NCBI GenBank assembly: GCA_963719645.1 | Contig: CAVRCT010000001.1 | Span: 124,001-188,000 of the forward strand | Length of the DNA: 64,000 nt | Direction of reading: 5' to 3' | From: CAVRCT01 sp963719645 | Lineage (GTDB): Bacteria > Pseudomonadota > Gammaproteobacteria > DSM-16500 | Shown here: one piece after another, positions 52,223 to 61,633 of the stretch | Layout: each line of letters begins with the position of its first letter | Numbering within the stretch: the stretch's first letter is position 1 | Program-made: the position numbers and the translations under genes | Notes under the pieces: generated by a model | The model's input: the letters and a program-made list of their open reading frames with translations, nothing else | What the model was told of the DNA's origin: nothing | Databases searched by the model: none

Positions 52223-53410
52223 TTAAATGACTCCTAGTTTGTTGCCGACTTTTGCAAATGCATTGATGGCTAAATCTAACTGTTCTTTCTTCAAACCAGC
52301 AGACATTTGTGTACGGATGCGTGCTTGATTGTGCGGTACGACAGGATAAGAAAAACCGACAACATAAATACCTTCTTTTAATAATTCATCTGCCATGGTT
52401 TTTGCTAATTTCGCATCGCCCAACATGACGGGAATAATCGGATGTTCGCCTGGAATTAATTTGAAACCCAATTGTTGCATGCCTTTACGAAAATACTGAC
52501 TGTTCTCATGTAAACGCGTAATTAATTCATGACTGGATTCCAACATATCGAGAACTTTGATCGAAGTGGCTGCAATCACTGGCGCTAATGAATTGGAAAA
52601 AAGATAAGGGCGTGAGCGCTCACGCAACCATTCAATCACTTCTTTTTTACCACTGGTATAACCACCGGATGCACCACCGAGTGCTTTACCGAGCGTGCCA
52701 GTGATAATATCAATGCGTCCCATGACATGGTGATATTCATGCGTGCCGCGACCATTTTTTCCCATGAAACCGACAGCGTGTGAATCATCTACCATGACCA
52801 TGGCATGGTATTTTTCCGCTAACTCACAAATCGCCGGTAAGTTAGCAATAATTCCATCCATTGAAAAAACGCCATCGGTTGCAATTAATCGATAACGACA
52901 ATTTTCGGTTTCTTGTAATTTTTTTTCTAAGTCAGCCATGTCATTATTGTTGTAGCGAAAGCGCTGCGCTTTGCAAAGACGTACGCCATCAATAATACTG
53001 GCATGATTGAGTGCATCACTGATGATGGCGTCTTCTGGCCCTAGCAATGTTTCAAATAAGCCGCCATTTGCATCAAAACAAGAGGAATACAGAATCGTAT
53101 CTTCTGTTCCTAAAAAATCGCTTAAGCGAGTTTCTAATTCTTTGTGATCGGATTGGGTGCCACAGATAAACCGGACGGATGACATGCCATAACCGTACTG
53201 GTCTAATGCTTTTTTGCCTGCTGCGATGAGGTCAGGATGATCGGAGAGCCCTAAATAATTATTGGCACATAAGTTGATAACTTCCTTACCATCTGCCAAT
53301 GAGATAGCAGCGCGTTGATGCGACGTAATGATTCTTTCGCCTTTGTAGAGGCCTTGTTGTTTTAAATTCTGAATTTCAGTTGCAAGAAAGCTTAAAAAGT
53401 CTTGAGCCAT
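52223..53410 (-). CDS. kbl: 2-amino-3-ketobutyrate coenzyme A ligase (glycine C-acetyltransferase)
   Basis: PLP-dependent alpha-oxoamine synthase cleaving 2-amino-3-ketobutyrate with CoA to glycine and acetyl-CoA. Motifs: NYLGLSDHPDL (about 50), VDDSHAVGFMG (about 208), and the PLP lysine in TGTLGKALGGASGGY (about 243). Length 395 residues with the ATG at 53410. The frame is open to 53464, but the 53410 start follows AAAAGGATCC and gives MAQDFLSF, as in relatives. Together with Tdh it converts threonine to glycine plus acetyl-CoA. Confidence 0.95.
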   Translation of the reverse strand: MAQDFLSFLATEIQNLKQQGLYKGERIITSHQRAAISLADGKEVINLCANNYLGLSDHPDLIAAGKKALDQYGYGMSSVRFICGTQSDHKELETRLSDFLGTEDTILYSSCFDANGGLFETLLGPEDAIISDALNHASIIDGVRLCKAQRFRYNNNDMADLEKKLQETENCRYRLIATDGVFSMDGIIANLPAICELAEKYHAMVMVDDSHAVGFMGKNGRGTHEYHHVMGRIDIITGTLGKALGGASGGYTSGKKEVIEWLRERSRPYLFSNSLAPVIAATSIKVLDMLESSHELITRLHENSQYFRKGMQQLGFKLIPGEHPIIPVMLGDAKLAKTMADELLKEGIYVVGFSYPVVPHNQARIRTQMSAGLKKEQLDLAINAFAKVGNKLGVI

Positions 53411-53550
53411 ATGGGATCCTTTTGAGGCTGATGAGAAATAGGCGAGGATTATGGATGAGAGCAATAGAGGGGGTCAAGTGCGGATCATATCATTACCTAC
53501 AAATGTTTAATGAGCGCTAACTTTAAGAAGAATTTAGAATTATTTTATAA

Positions 53551-53600
53551 AAATCCCCCTCAATCCCCCTTTTCCAAAAGGGGAGACTTTCTTAAGCAGC
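53551..53600. repeat. Family E half copy
   Basis: AATCCCCCTCAATCCCCCTT followed by CCAAAAGGGGAGACTTTCTT and AAGCAGCT, the left arm of family E in diverged form with no right mirror. From 53601 to 53719 nothing is recognised. Confidence 0.6.
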
Positions 53601-53719
53601 TCCTCTCTCAAAAACGAATCACGATGCTGCATACTCTGCCCTTTCTTCGCCGGACTGTTCTTCCTCAATAATTTCTTTGCCGATTAGCCAGAGACCCCTT
53701 GCCCTTGTGTTCAAAAAAA

Positions 53720-53861
53720 GCAGGTATTAATTGGTTAAAAGTAGGTATTTATAGATATATTAATACCTACATATTCTATATCTCAATGTAAAATATAAAT
53801 AAAATAAGTAGGTAATGGCTGTTTAAAAGTGGGTATTATACATGATATAATTCCCTACTTA
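53720..53861 (+). promoter_or_regulatory. Array of GTAGGTATT-like operator repeats before the Fic gene
   Basis: Six copies of a GTAGGTATT-like word, in both orientations: CAGGTATTA (53721), GTAGGTATT (53741), AATACCTAC (53762), GTAGGTAAT (53808), GGGTATTAT (53831) and CCCTACTT (53853). The intervening DNA is very AT-rich. The last copy lies 18 bases before the Fic ATG. This looks like a cluster of binding sites for a regulator, possibly the Fic protein itself through its C-terminal winged-helix part. Confidence 0.6.
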
Positions 53862-53878
53862 ATAAAGGGTTTAGCACA

Positions 53879-54928
53879 ATGAGTTCATTAAAGACAGAAT
53901 ATCTCGAAAATTTAACCTTCACATCTGAGCAAATATCTACTTTACGCTCGTTGGGAGAATATCGTGGCAAGCAGGCTCTTTTTTTTAAACAATCACCTGA
54001 AGCGCTTAAAAACCTGCAATTAGTCGCAAAAATTGAATCGAGCGAGTCATCTAATAGGCTTGAAGGCATAGAATTGTCGCATAAAAAAATTGAAGAACTG
54101 GTTTTAAAAGATACTGCACCCAAAAGTCGTTCTGAACAAGAAATCGCTGGTTATAGAGACGCATTAAATTTAATTTATGAATCAGGTGAGCATATGCCGT
54201 TCACAGCAAATGTCATCTTACAATTGCACGGTATATTATGTCGTTATCTAGCAAATCCAGGCGGTCGCTTTAAATTAACGGATAATGAAATTATCGAAAA
54301 TCATCCTGATGGTACAAAACGTATTCGTTTTACGCCAACAAAAGCGCATTTAACGCCTAATGCAATGGAGCAGTTAACACAAAATTATTCCAGCACCACA
54401 CAAGAAAACAAACAAGACGCATTAATACTCGTTCCTTTAGCAATTCTTGATTTTTTGTGTGTGCATCCATTTAGTGATGGTAACGGTCGGATGTCGCGAT
54501 TATTAACATTATTGCTTCTTTATCAATTTAACTATCAAGTTGGCCGTTATATCAGTCTTGAACGAATTTTTGAGGATAGCAAAGAAAGTTATTATGAAAC
54601 GCTTGAAGCAAGCTCTCATCATTGGCATACAGATAAGCACGATGTCAGACCTTGGTTGAATTATTTTTGGGGGGCATTACTACGAGCGTATCGAGAATTT
54701 GAAGAGCGCGTTGGTGTAATTACAACAAGTCGAGGTTCAAAAACGGAATTAATACGCGCCGCTGTTAATCGAAAAATGGCACCATTTTCTATTAGTGATA
54801 TTGAGTCCGATTGTCCTGGCATAAGCAGAGACATGATTCGTCAAGTATTACGAAAAATGCGAGATGAAGGTGAAATAGCTGTAAGCAGTAGCGGCCGTGG
54901 TGCATTGTGGCAGAAAACATTTAAGTAG
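53879..54928 (+). CDS. Fic family protein (AMPylator) with C-terminal winged helix
   Basis: Fic proteins usually transfer AMP to a hydroxyl of a target protein. The catalytic motif HPFSDGNGRMSR (residues 196-207) fits HPFxDGNGRxxR completely. An N-terminal inhibitory helix motif SSNRLEG (about 57-63) fits S/TxxxE(G/N), so it belongs to the class whose inhibitory helix precedes the Fic core. The last 80 residues (KTELIRAAVNRKMAPFSISD, SRDMIRQVLRKMRDEGEI) look like a DNA-binding winged helix. Length 349. The start is the first ATG after the operator array. Function as a host-directed effector or as a self-regulating chromosomal toxin-like enzyme cannot be decided; the winged helix and operators favour an internal role. 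Confidence 0.88.
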   Translation: MSSLKTEYLENLTFTSEQISTLRSLGEYRGKQALFFKQSPEALKNLQLVAKIESSESSNRLEGIELSHKKIEELVLKDTAPKSRSEQEIAGYRDALNLIYESGEHMPFTANVILQLHGILCRYLANPGGRFKLTDNEIIENHPDGTKRIRFTPTKAHLTPNAMEQLTQNYSSTTQENKQDALILVPLAILDFLCVHPFSDGNGRMSRLLTLLLLYQFNYQVGRYISLERIFEDSKESYYETLEASSHHWHTDKHDVRPWLNYFWGALLRAYREFEERVGVITTSRGSKTELIRAAVNRKMAPFSISDIESDCPGISRDMIRQVLRKMRDEGEIAVSSSGRGALWQKTFK

Positions 54929-55148
54929 AAGTGGCATATATTAGAAAACGTTATTCAAAAAGAATTTAAAAGACTTATAAGCCATGTAGGTTGTGTCTGG
55001 ACTACTCACCGCTAAACAAGCTTTAGTCCGATCATATCTTTTTTCCAAAATCTGCGATTGTCTTCTCTTAATCAATTCTATATTATTTAACGCTTGCTTG
55101 TGAGTCACTTTATTTCAATGACACTTTTCATTCATTAAGGATAAAAAA

Positions 55149-55646
55149 ATGAACTTAAAAAAAATATTCCCAAGTTTGTTATTCATGTTTTCAATCAATT
55201 CTTATGCTATGCAATACATTCCTGCCGATTTAGAGCAATTTGAAAAAACAGGGAAATGTATTGGCTGTGATCTTTCAGAGGTTGGACTCAATTCACATGA
55301 CAATGCTGATTTGAGTAATGCGTTACTGATTAGAGCCAATCTTGCTTATATACATCTATATGCTTCCAATTTTTCTCACGCGCAAATGATGTACGCAAAT
55401 CTTGACAACTTGAAAGCATCCGGCAGTAATTTTGAGTCCGCTAATTTAACGGGAGCCAGCTTGAGATCAGTCAACTTTTCCAGCTGCAATCTCACCGCCG
55501 TGAATTTTACTAATGCTGATTTAAGTTATGCTGATTTGGCGCGAGCTAATGTAAATATAGATCAATTAGCGACAGCAAAATCTTTACATTGCACAATCAT
55601 GCCTGATGGATCTCGTCATGCGCCTGATCAAGGCAAAAGTTGTTAA
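55149..55646 (+). CDS. Exported pentapeptide-repeat protein
   Basis: 165 residues with a signal peptide (residues 1-20, ending SYA) and then pentapeptide repeats of the A(D/N)LXX type: CIGCDLSEVGL, NADLSNALLIRANLAYIHL, NLTGASLRSVNF, NADLSYADLARANV. Repeats run from about residue 38 to 142 and should form a right-handed beta helix outside the cytoplasm. Two cysteine pairs (KCIGC near 37-40 and C148/C165) might be oxidised in the periplasm. Ribosome-binding site TAAGGATAA. Function unknown; it stands alone. Confidence 0.8.
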   Translation: MNLKKIFPSLLFMFSINSYAMQYIPADLEQFEKTGKCIGCDLSEVGLNSHDNADLSNALLIRANLAYIHLYASNFSHAQMMYANLDNLKASGSNFESANLTGASLRSVNFSSCNLTAVNFTNADLSYADLARANVNIDQLATAKSLHCTIMPDGSRHAPDQGKSC

Positions 55647-55845
55647 ACACCTATTTTCTAGCATCATCCATCAAAGCTCATTATGGCTACCTTAATCAGC
55701 CGGGGTCAATGCCATCATTATACAAGCTCTAAGGCTATGTAAATTAAATATCTTTATAACGTGCATAATGATGGAACCTGACTAGTTTTTATAAATTTAG
55801 ATCAACAGCAAGTAAAGAGAGAAGGGGTCCTGAGCATATCATTAC

Positions 55846-56130
55846 CCACAAGTCTAAAAAGCCCTACGCCTCTAGCTTAAAAGTAGGCTGTCGTCCCGGA
55901 ATTTAGTAGCTCTTAGCGAGCGCCTTTTGCTCGTTTAGAGCTACTTAATGTCCGGGATCCATTTTCAATTTACCGCCTTCTTGCTTTTTAACTTACGTGC
56001 TTTAAGCAATATGGATCCCGGACATTAACTGGCGCTAAATTCGCAAAAAGCGCTCATTAAGCGCCAGTAAATTCCGGGACGACAGCCTACTTTTAAGCTA
56101 GAATCTTAGGGTTTTTAGACTTGTGGGTAA
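55846..56130. repeat. Family A cruciform repeat, copy 5, with extended ends
   Basis: Core 55871-56101 as in the other copies, AAAAGTAGGCTG subtype. Here the mirror symmetry continues outward through TTACCCACAAGTCTAAAAA and TTTTTAGACTTGTGGGTAA, so the element may be longer than the core. 55647-55845 shows nothing recognisable. Confidence 0.9.
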
Positions 56131-56163
56131 CGATATAGTGCCATTAAAGTGCGGATATTATCA

Positions 56164-56562
56164 TTACTTAGCAGACCTATTCGACTTAACAGCTACTTCC
56201 GTTTCAGCAACCGGCGCTTTCGTCTCAAACTTATTTTTCATCCTGCTTTCCTGCACTTTTAACTTTAATTTGACCAATGAATTTAACTGCAGCAAGCAAT
56301 GACGACAGAGTTGCTTTAATTGCGCATCGGATGGGTTATTTTTAAAAGCATCAGGCAATGTTTGCATGGTCAACATGACGAAGGTAATGACGCTGCCGTA
56401 ATCGGACTTGGGGATGTAGACACCTTCGCTTTTTAAATCATCAATGATTGAAATCAAGTGTTGGTAGGTAGGAGATGCTTTCAATTCAGGCGATTTTTGA
56501 ATGTAACCGTCGCTGAGGTCATCGAGTGCCGCGATTAATGTTTTTTGCAGAGCAATACCCAT
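56164..56562 (-). CDS. Hypothetical 132-residue helical protein
   Basis: Not recognised. Predominantly helical with no signal peptide or membrane span: LQKTLIAALDDLSDGY, YQHLISIIDDLKSEG, LKQLCRHCLLQLNSLVKLKLK, then a basic tail (KNKFETKAPVAETEVAVKSN). The ATG at 56562 follows AGGTGCGTT, a plausible ribosome-binding site. Composition and codon use look protein-like, and no other frame competes. Transcribed away from sdhE. Confidence 0.6.
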   Translation of the reverse strand: MGIALQKTLIAALDDLSDGYIQKSPELKASPTYQHLISIIDDLKSEGVYIPKSDYGSVITFVMLTMQTLPDAFKNNPSDAQLKQLCRHCLLQLNSLVKLKLKVQESRMKNKFETKAPVAETEVAVKSNRSAK

Positions 56563-56686
56563 AACGCACCTACCTTATTGTATTCTTTATTGGCGCCATC
56601 CATGGTAGGCTACAGCGATTTCGAACTCCTTAACTATCAATATAATAGTTAATCAAACGTAAGGCAACGTGTAAGAGAATAAAAGT

Positions 56687-56935
56687 ATGATTATACCTAC
56701 AAAATTACATTGGGCTTGTCGCCGAGGTATGTTGGAATTGGATGTTTTGCTAGGCAATTTTTTGCAAGAAGCCTATTCCGCATTATCCCCTGACGATCAG
56801 CAAATTTTTAGCGATCTCTTAGCGGAGAATGACCCAGATTTATTTATGTGGTTGATGGGAAAGGAAAAATGTGCCAATCCGCGATTGGCAGAGATGATCG
56901 AGAAGATTCGCCACCATGCTCAAACTCGACATTAA
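56687..56935 (+). CDS. sdhE: FAD assembly factor SdhE
   Basis: Small protein promoting covalent flavin attachment to succinate dehydrogenase SdhA. The signature RRGMLELDVLLGNFL (about residue 12) contains the conserved RGxxE motif; FMWLMGKEKCANPRLAEMI matches the second half. 82 residues, as usual. It overlaps the next gene by 20 bases; the sdhE-ygfX pairing is typical of gammaproteobacteria. Confidence 0.93.
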   Translation: MIIPTKLHWACRRGMLELDVLLGNFLQEAYSALSPDDQQIFSDLLAENDPDLFMWLMGKEKCANPRLAEMIEKIRHHAQTRH

Positions 56936-57341
56936 CCTCCAGTTTTCAAAGCAATTTTTTTTGCTATACAGTCTTTTGTGGTTAGGTAGCATAGGAATTA
57001 TAGGTTGGCTGCCAATTGTTGGATGGGCGAAAATAACACTTATTATAATTTTTTGCGCCTATTTTATCTCGATAACGTATCGCCATAACCAATGGAAAAG
57101 AGTGATTCATGATAGTGACGGTTGGCAATTTCACGAGGGCTCGACACGTTGGCAGGCGCGGGTATTAGGCGACAGTACAGTGACACAATGCCTCAGTGTG
57201 ATTCGGTTTGAACCGATTGAGCCGGCGGGCAAGAAGCGGAGTTGTCTCATTTTTAAAGATGCGATGCACCCTCAGCAGTATCGCGAATTAATTGTTCGAT
57301 TACGTTATTTTCAAAAAGAACAATCTTCGCCGAAAGAATAG
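56916..57341 (+). CDS. YgfX-like membrane protein
   Basis: 141 residues with two N-terminal membrane spans (about 12-32 and 36-55) followed by a cytosolic domain with WKRVIHDSDGWQFHEGSTRW and a C-terminal CLIFKDAMHPQQYRELIVRLR, the YgfX/CptA pattern. In some enterics YgfX has been described as a toxin acting on FtsZ and MreB, but in most genomes it is simply the sdhE partner. The ATG at 56916 overlaps the sdhE end. Assignment rests on context and pattern. Confidence 0.75.
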   Translation: MLKLDINLQFSKQFFLLYSLLWLGSIGIIGWLPIVGWAKITLIIIFCAYFISITYRHNQWKRVIHDSDGWQFHEGSTRWQARVLGDSTVTQCLSVIRFEPIEPAGKKRSCLIFKDAMHPQQYRELIVRLRYFQKEQSSPKE

Positions 57342-57400
57342 TATCTCGCCGCAAAATACGTTACTATTTCCCGTTTTTGAAGTATTAATTTGGAACAAGA

Positions 57401-59194
57401 ATGCAGCGGATTCGAAACTTTTCTATTATTGCTCACATTGACCATGGTAAATCCACGTTGGCCGATCGCTTAATTCAATTATGCGGGGGGTTAAGTCAGC
57501 GGGAAATGGCAGAGCAAGTATTGGATTCAATGGACCTTGAGCGTGAGCGCGGCATTACCATCAAAGCGCACAGTGTGACATTGAATTACACCGCACAAGA
57601 TGGCCAAGTGTATCAATTAAACTTTATTGATACGCCCGGGCACGTCGACTTCACCTATGAAGTGTCACGTTCGTTGGCTGCTTGCGAGGGCGCACTGTTA
57701 GTTGTCGATGCGGGGCAAGGTGTCGAGGCGCAAACCGTTGCTGTTTGTTATACCGCATTAGAGCAAGGTCTCGAAGTGGTTCCCGTCTTAAATAAAATTG
57801 ATTTACCCCAAGCGGATGCCGCACGTGTTATTACTGAAATTGAAGAAATTATCGGTTTAGAAGCGCAAAATGCGCTGGGTGTCAGTGCCAAAATGGGTCT
57901 GGGTATTGCAGAGTTGCTCGAACGTATTATTACCGATATTCCACCGCCACAAGGTGATCCTGCCGCACCGTTGCAAGCATTGATTATTGATTCTTGGTTT
58001 GACAGTTATCTTGGCGTTGTTTCATTGGTCCGAGTGAAAAACGGCGTGCTGCGCGTGGGCGATAAAATGCAAGTGATGTCGACCGGCAAAAATCATGAAG
58101 TGTCAATCATTGGTGTGTTTACGCCAAAACGTGTTTCAACCGGTGTGTTGAGTGCGGGTGAAGTGGGTTATGTGGTGGCGGGAATTAAAGATATTAACGG
58201 AGCACCGGTAGGTGATACGTTAACCCATGCGCACAAACCCGCGAGCGAACCGTTACCGGGTTTCAAAAAAATTAAACCGCAGGTATATGCCGGATTATTT
58301 CCCATCCGCTCAGAGGATTTTCCCGCGTTTCGTGAAGCATTAGCGAAACTGTGCTTGAATGACGCGGCATTATTTTTTGAACCGGAATCGTCAGAAGCAT
58401 TGGGCTTTGGTTTTCGGATTGGATTTTTGGGCATGTTGCACATGGAAATTGTGCAGGAGCGCTTAGAGCGCGAATACAATATGGATTTAATCACGACAGC
58501 CCCTACCGTGGTGTATGAAGTGAAGACGACCGATGGTGAAACATTATATGTGGATAATCCATCGAAGTTACCTGCCGTGAATTACATTGAAGAAATTCGC
58601 GAACCCATTGCGAAAGTGAATATCTTAGTGCCGCAACAATATCTAGGCAGCGTGATGACGCTGTGTGTTGATCGTCGCGGTATGCAAAAAAACATGCTGT
58701 ATTTAGGCAATCAAATTTCACTCACGTATGAAATCCCCATGAGTGAAATCGTGTTAGATTTTTTTGATCGGCTGAAATCCGTGAGTCGTGGTTTTGCGTC
58801 GTTAGATTACAGTTTTTCGTATTTTCAAACCGCAGATTTGGTGCGTTTAGATTTATTAATTAATGGTGAAAAAGTCGATGCGCTTGCATTGATTATTCAT
58901 CGTGAGCAATCGCAATTTAAAGGACGACAAATTACCGAAAAAATGCGTGAGTTAATCCCGCGCCAAATGTTTGATGTGGCTATTCAAGCGGCAATAGGTG
59001 CGCATGTCATTGCGCGAACGACCGTGAAAGCATTACGCAAGAACGTCTTAGCGAAATGTTATGGCGGCGACATATCACGTAAGCGCAAATTACTTGAGAA
59101 ACAAAAAGAAGGTAAAAAGCGGATGAAGCAAGTCGGTAACGTTGAAATTCCTCAGGAAGCGTTTTTAGCTATTTTAAAGGTGGACAGCAAATGA
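57401..59194 (+). CDS. lepA: Elongation factor 4 (LepA)
   Basis: Ribosome-associated translational GTPase. G1 is AHIDHGKSTLADRL (about residue 10), G2 RERGITIKAHSV, G3 DTPGHVDF, G4 NKID (about 132). The C-terminal domain with SRKRKLLEKQKEGKKRMKQ (about 565) is specific for LepA. Length 597 is normal. It overlaps lepB by ATGA and begins the lepA-lepB-rnc-era block. Confidence 0.97.
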   Translation: MQRIRNFSIIAHIDHGKSTLADRLIQLCGGLSQREMAEQVLDSMDLERERGITIKAHSVTLNYTAQDGQVYQLNFIDTPGHVDFTYEVSRSLAACEGALLVVDAGQGVEAQTVAVCYTALEQGLEVVPVLNKIDLPQADAARVITEIEEIIGLEAQNALGVSAKMGLGIAELLERIITDIPPPQGDPAAPLQALIIDSWFDSYLGVVSLVRVKNGVLRVGDKMQVMSTGKNHEVSIIGVFTPKRVSTGVLSAGEVGYVVAGIKDINGAPVGDTLTHAHKPASEPLPGFKKIKPQVYAGLFPIRSEDFPAFREALAKLCLNDAALFFEPESSEALGFGFRIGFLGMLHMEIVQERLEREYNMDLITTAPTVVYEVKTTDGETLYVDNPSKLPAVNYIEEIREPIAKVNILVPQQYLGSVMTLCVDRRGMQKNMLYLGNQISLTYEIPMSEIVLDFFDRLKSVSRGFASLDYSFSYFQTADLVRLDLLINGEKVDALALIIHREQSQFKGRQITEKMRELIPRQMFDVAIQAAIGAHVIARTTVKALRKNVLAKCYGGDISRKRKLLEKQKEGKKRMKQVGNVEIPQEAFLAILKVDSK

Positions 59195-59985
59195 ATTTTA
59201 ATTTCGAACTTATTTTATTTTATACGACATTGGTGTGCGGTGTGATTGCATTATTCGATGTGATTTTTTTGGCGCCTGTGCGAAAGAGAAAGCATATGTC
59301 TGCTGATAAAATGCCAATCATTATTGATTATGCACGTTCATTTTTTCCGGTGTTATTGATTGTCTTTCTCTTGCGTTCATTTTTATTCGAACCGTTTCGC
59401 ATTCCAACCGGTTCATTAGAGCCGACGTTATTGATCGGCGATTTTATCTTGGTGAATAAATTTGCTTATGGCATTCGCTTACCTGTCATGCATCGTAAGA
59501 TTTCACCGGTGGGTGATATCAAACGAGGCGATATTATTGTCTTTCGTTTTCCACCGAATCCATCGGTGGATTACATCAAGCGTGTGATTGGTGTTCCAGG
59601 TGATCACATTAGCTATGTGAATAAGGTCTTAACCGTTAACGGTCAGGTAATGCCGCAAACATTAATGGGGCAAGAGACGGATCGTGGAGAAGATGGTTCT
59701 GTTTGGACGGTCGAGAAAAAACAAGAGAACTTCTTTGGTATCCAACATTTTATTTATGATGTGCCAGATCGACCGAGCGATGACTTTAAAAATGTTGTTG
59801 TGCCACCCGGTGAATATTTTGCGATGGGTGATAATCGGGACGACAGTGCAGATAGTCGTTACTGGGGATTTGTTCCCGATCAAAATATCATCGGTAAAGC
59901 CAGTTTGGTTTGGCTGAGTTGGGATGCGAATGCTGATTTGCTGCATAAGATTCGCTGGAATCGGATTGGGAAAAATATTCATTAG
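59191..59985 (+). CDS. lepB: Signal peptidase I
   Basis: Serine-lysine protease that removes signal peptides from exported proteins. Two N-terminal membrane spans (about 5-28 and 48-68), then the catalytic Ser75 in PTGSLEPTLLIGDFILVN and Lys130 in VDYIKRVIGVPGDH; box E is MGDNRDDSADSRYWGFV. The residue after the serine is leucine, where most signal peptidases have methionine (SGSMxPT), a conservative but notable change. Length 264, shorter than E. coli (324), as usual outside enterics. Confidence 0.94.
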   Translation: MNFNFELILFYTTLVCGVIALFDVIFLAPVRKRKHMSADKMPIIIDYARSFFPVLLIVFLLRSFLFEPFRIPTGSLEPTLLIGDFILVNKFAYGIRLPVMHRKISPVGDIKRGDIIVFRFPPNPSVDYIKRVIGVPGDHISYVNKVLTVNGQVMPQTLMGQETDRGEDGSVWTVEKKQENFFGIQHFIYDVPDRPSDDFKNVVVPPGEYFAMGDNRDDSADSRYWGFVPDQNIIGKASLVWLSWDANADLLHKIRWNRIGKNIH

Positions 59986-59994
59986 AGTGCAACG

Positions 59995-60654
59995 ATGAGT
60001 GACGAATTAAGTCGAAAATTAGGTTATACCTTTCGCGATGCCAATTTATTAACGCTGGCGTTAACGCATCGTAGTAAAAGTGATGAGAATAATGAACGGC
60101 TGGAATTTTTAGGTGATTCACTGGTGAATTGCATTATTGCAGACGCACTTTTTCAACGTTTTCCACGCGGTCAAGAGGGCGAATTAAGTCGCTGGCGGGC
60201 AACCTTAATTAATCGTGATACGTTAGGTTTGCTAGGACGCGAATTTGATTTGGGTCGTTATTTGCGGGTTGGGATGGGCGAATTAAAAAGTGGTGGAACG
60301 GAGCGCACGTCCATCTTATCGTGTGCAATGGAAGCTGTCATTGGTGCGATTTATCTCGATGCAGGTTTTGCAGTCGTACAAGATTGTGTGATGCGTTGGT
60401 ATCAACCGTTATTCAATTCATTATCCAATGCAGCCAGTCATAAAGATCCTAAAACGCAATTGCAAGAATATTTGCAGAAAAAACATTTATCGTTACCTGT
60501 TTATGATGTGTTATCCGTTGCGGGTGAAACGCATTTGCAAGTGTTTAATGTCCGATGTCGAGTTGCGGATAAAGTTGTGGTAGGGCAAGGTTCAAGTCGG
60601 CGGCGCGCTGAGCAAGATGCAGCGGTTAAAATGTTAGGGGTTATTAAAAAATGA
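59995..60654 (+). CDS. rnc: Ribonuclease III
   Basis: Double-stranded RNA endonuclease processing rRNA and some mRNAs. Signature NERLEFLGDSLVN (about residue 32) and the second acidic site CAMEAVIGAIYLDAGF (about 108), followed by a C-terminal dsRNA-binding domain (DPKTQLQEYLQKKHLSLPVY, RRRAEQDAAVKML). Length 219. Nine bases after lepB and overlapping era by 4 bases. Confidence 0.95.
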   Translation: MSDELSRKLGYTFRDANLLTLALTHRSKSDENNERLEFLGDSLVNCIIADALFQRFPRGQEGELSRWRATLINRDTLGLLGREFDLGRYLRVGMGELKSGGTERTSILSCAMEAVIGAIYLDAGFAVVQDCVMRWYQPLFNSLSNAASHKDPKTQLQEYLQKKHLSLPVYDVLSVAGETHLQVFNVRCRVADKVVVGQGSSRRRAEQDAAVKMLGVIKK

Positions 60655-61574
60655 GTGAAGAGCAATCAAAGTGTGGGTATGTCGCGATTATCGGCCGTCC
60701 AAATGTAGGAAAGTCGACGTTGTTGAATGCACTCATCGGCCAAAAAATCAGTATTATCACGGCAAAACCACAAACCACGCGCCATCAAATTTTGGGTATT
60801 CAAACGCATGATGATGCGCAAATTGTTTTTATTGATACGCCCGGTTTGCATGATGCTGAGAAACGGGCGATGAATCGTTATATGAATCGGTTGGCTACCT
60901 CTGTGATAGATGATGCGGATATCGTCTTATTTTTAATTGAAGCCGATCAATGGAGAACCGACGATGAAAAAGTTTTGCAGCGGTTGGAATCGTCTCGTGC
61001 CAAGATTGTATTGGTCATTAATAAAATCGATAAATTAGCCGATAAAAAATTAGTGTTGCCTCTGATTGAAAAATACCAAACCAAATTCCCGTTTGCGCAT
61101 ATTGTACCAATTTCAGCGTTTAAAAAAGAAAATTTAACAACATTAGAGAAAGTCATTTTAGAAATGTTGCCTGCCGGTCCGCATTTATTTCCGGATGATC
61201 AAGTGACGGATAAAAATGAGCGTTTTCAAATTGGTGAAATCATTCGTGAGAAATTGATTCGTTCCACCTCGCAAGAGTTGCCGTATAGCACGACGGTGGT
61301 GGTTGAATCGATGAAGATGGAAGGAAAATTAGTGGATATCAGCGCGGTGATTTGGGTGGAGCGTGAAGGGCAAAAACCGATTGTGATTGGCAAAGACGGT
61401 GAACGTTTGAAAAAAATCGGCACGGCTGCGCGGCAAGATATTGTGAAATTATTAGGGCGAAAAGTTTTTTTGCGGTTGTGGGTAAAAGTAAAAAGTGATT
61501 GGACGGATGATGAGCAAGCGCTTGGGAGTTTGGGGTTTGATGGGATAGGGGATGATGATGGACTGTCATCTTGA
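60651..61574 (+). CDS. era: GTPase Era
   Basis: Essential GTPase that binds 16S rRNA in 30S assembly. Walker A GRPNVGKSTLLN (about 15), G3 DTPGLHDAEKR (about 63), G4 VLVINKIDKL (about 119), and a C-terminal KH domain with VIGKDGERLKKIGTAARQDI (about 244). Length 307, a few residues longer at the acidic C-terminus (LGSLGFDGIGDDDGLSS) than is usual. A composite family E/B repeat separates it from recO. Confidence 0.96.
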   Translation: MSEEQSKCGYVAIIGRPNVGKSTLLNALIGQKISIITAKPQTTRHQILGIQTHDDAQIVFIDTPGLHDAEKRAMNRYMNRLATSVIDDADIVLFLIEADQWRTDDEKVLQRLESSRAKIVLVINKIDKLADKKLVLPLIEKYQTKFPFAHIVPISAFKKENLTTLEKVILEMLPAGPHLFPDDQVTDKNERFQIGEIIREKLIRSTSQELPYSTTVVVESMKMEGKLVDISAVIWVEREGQKPIVIGKDGERLKKIGTAARQDIVKLLGRKVFLRLWVKVKSDWTDDEQALGSLGFDGIGDDDGLSS

Positions 61575-61633
61575 GTGCTCCAACTCCCGAAAAAAGAGGG
61601 GTGAACATCGAAGAAGAACTTCTTCTTTTTATA

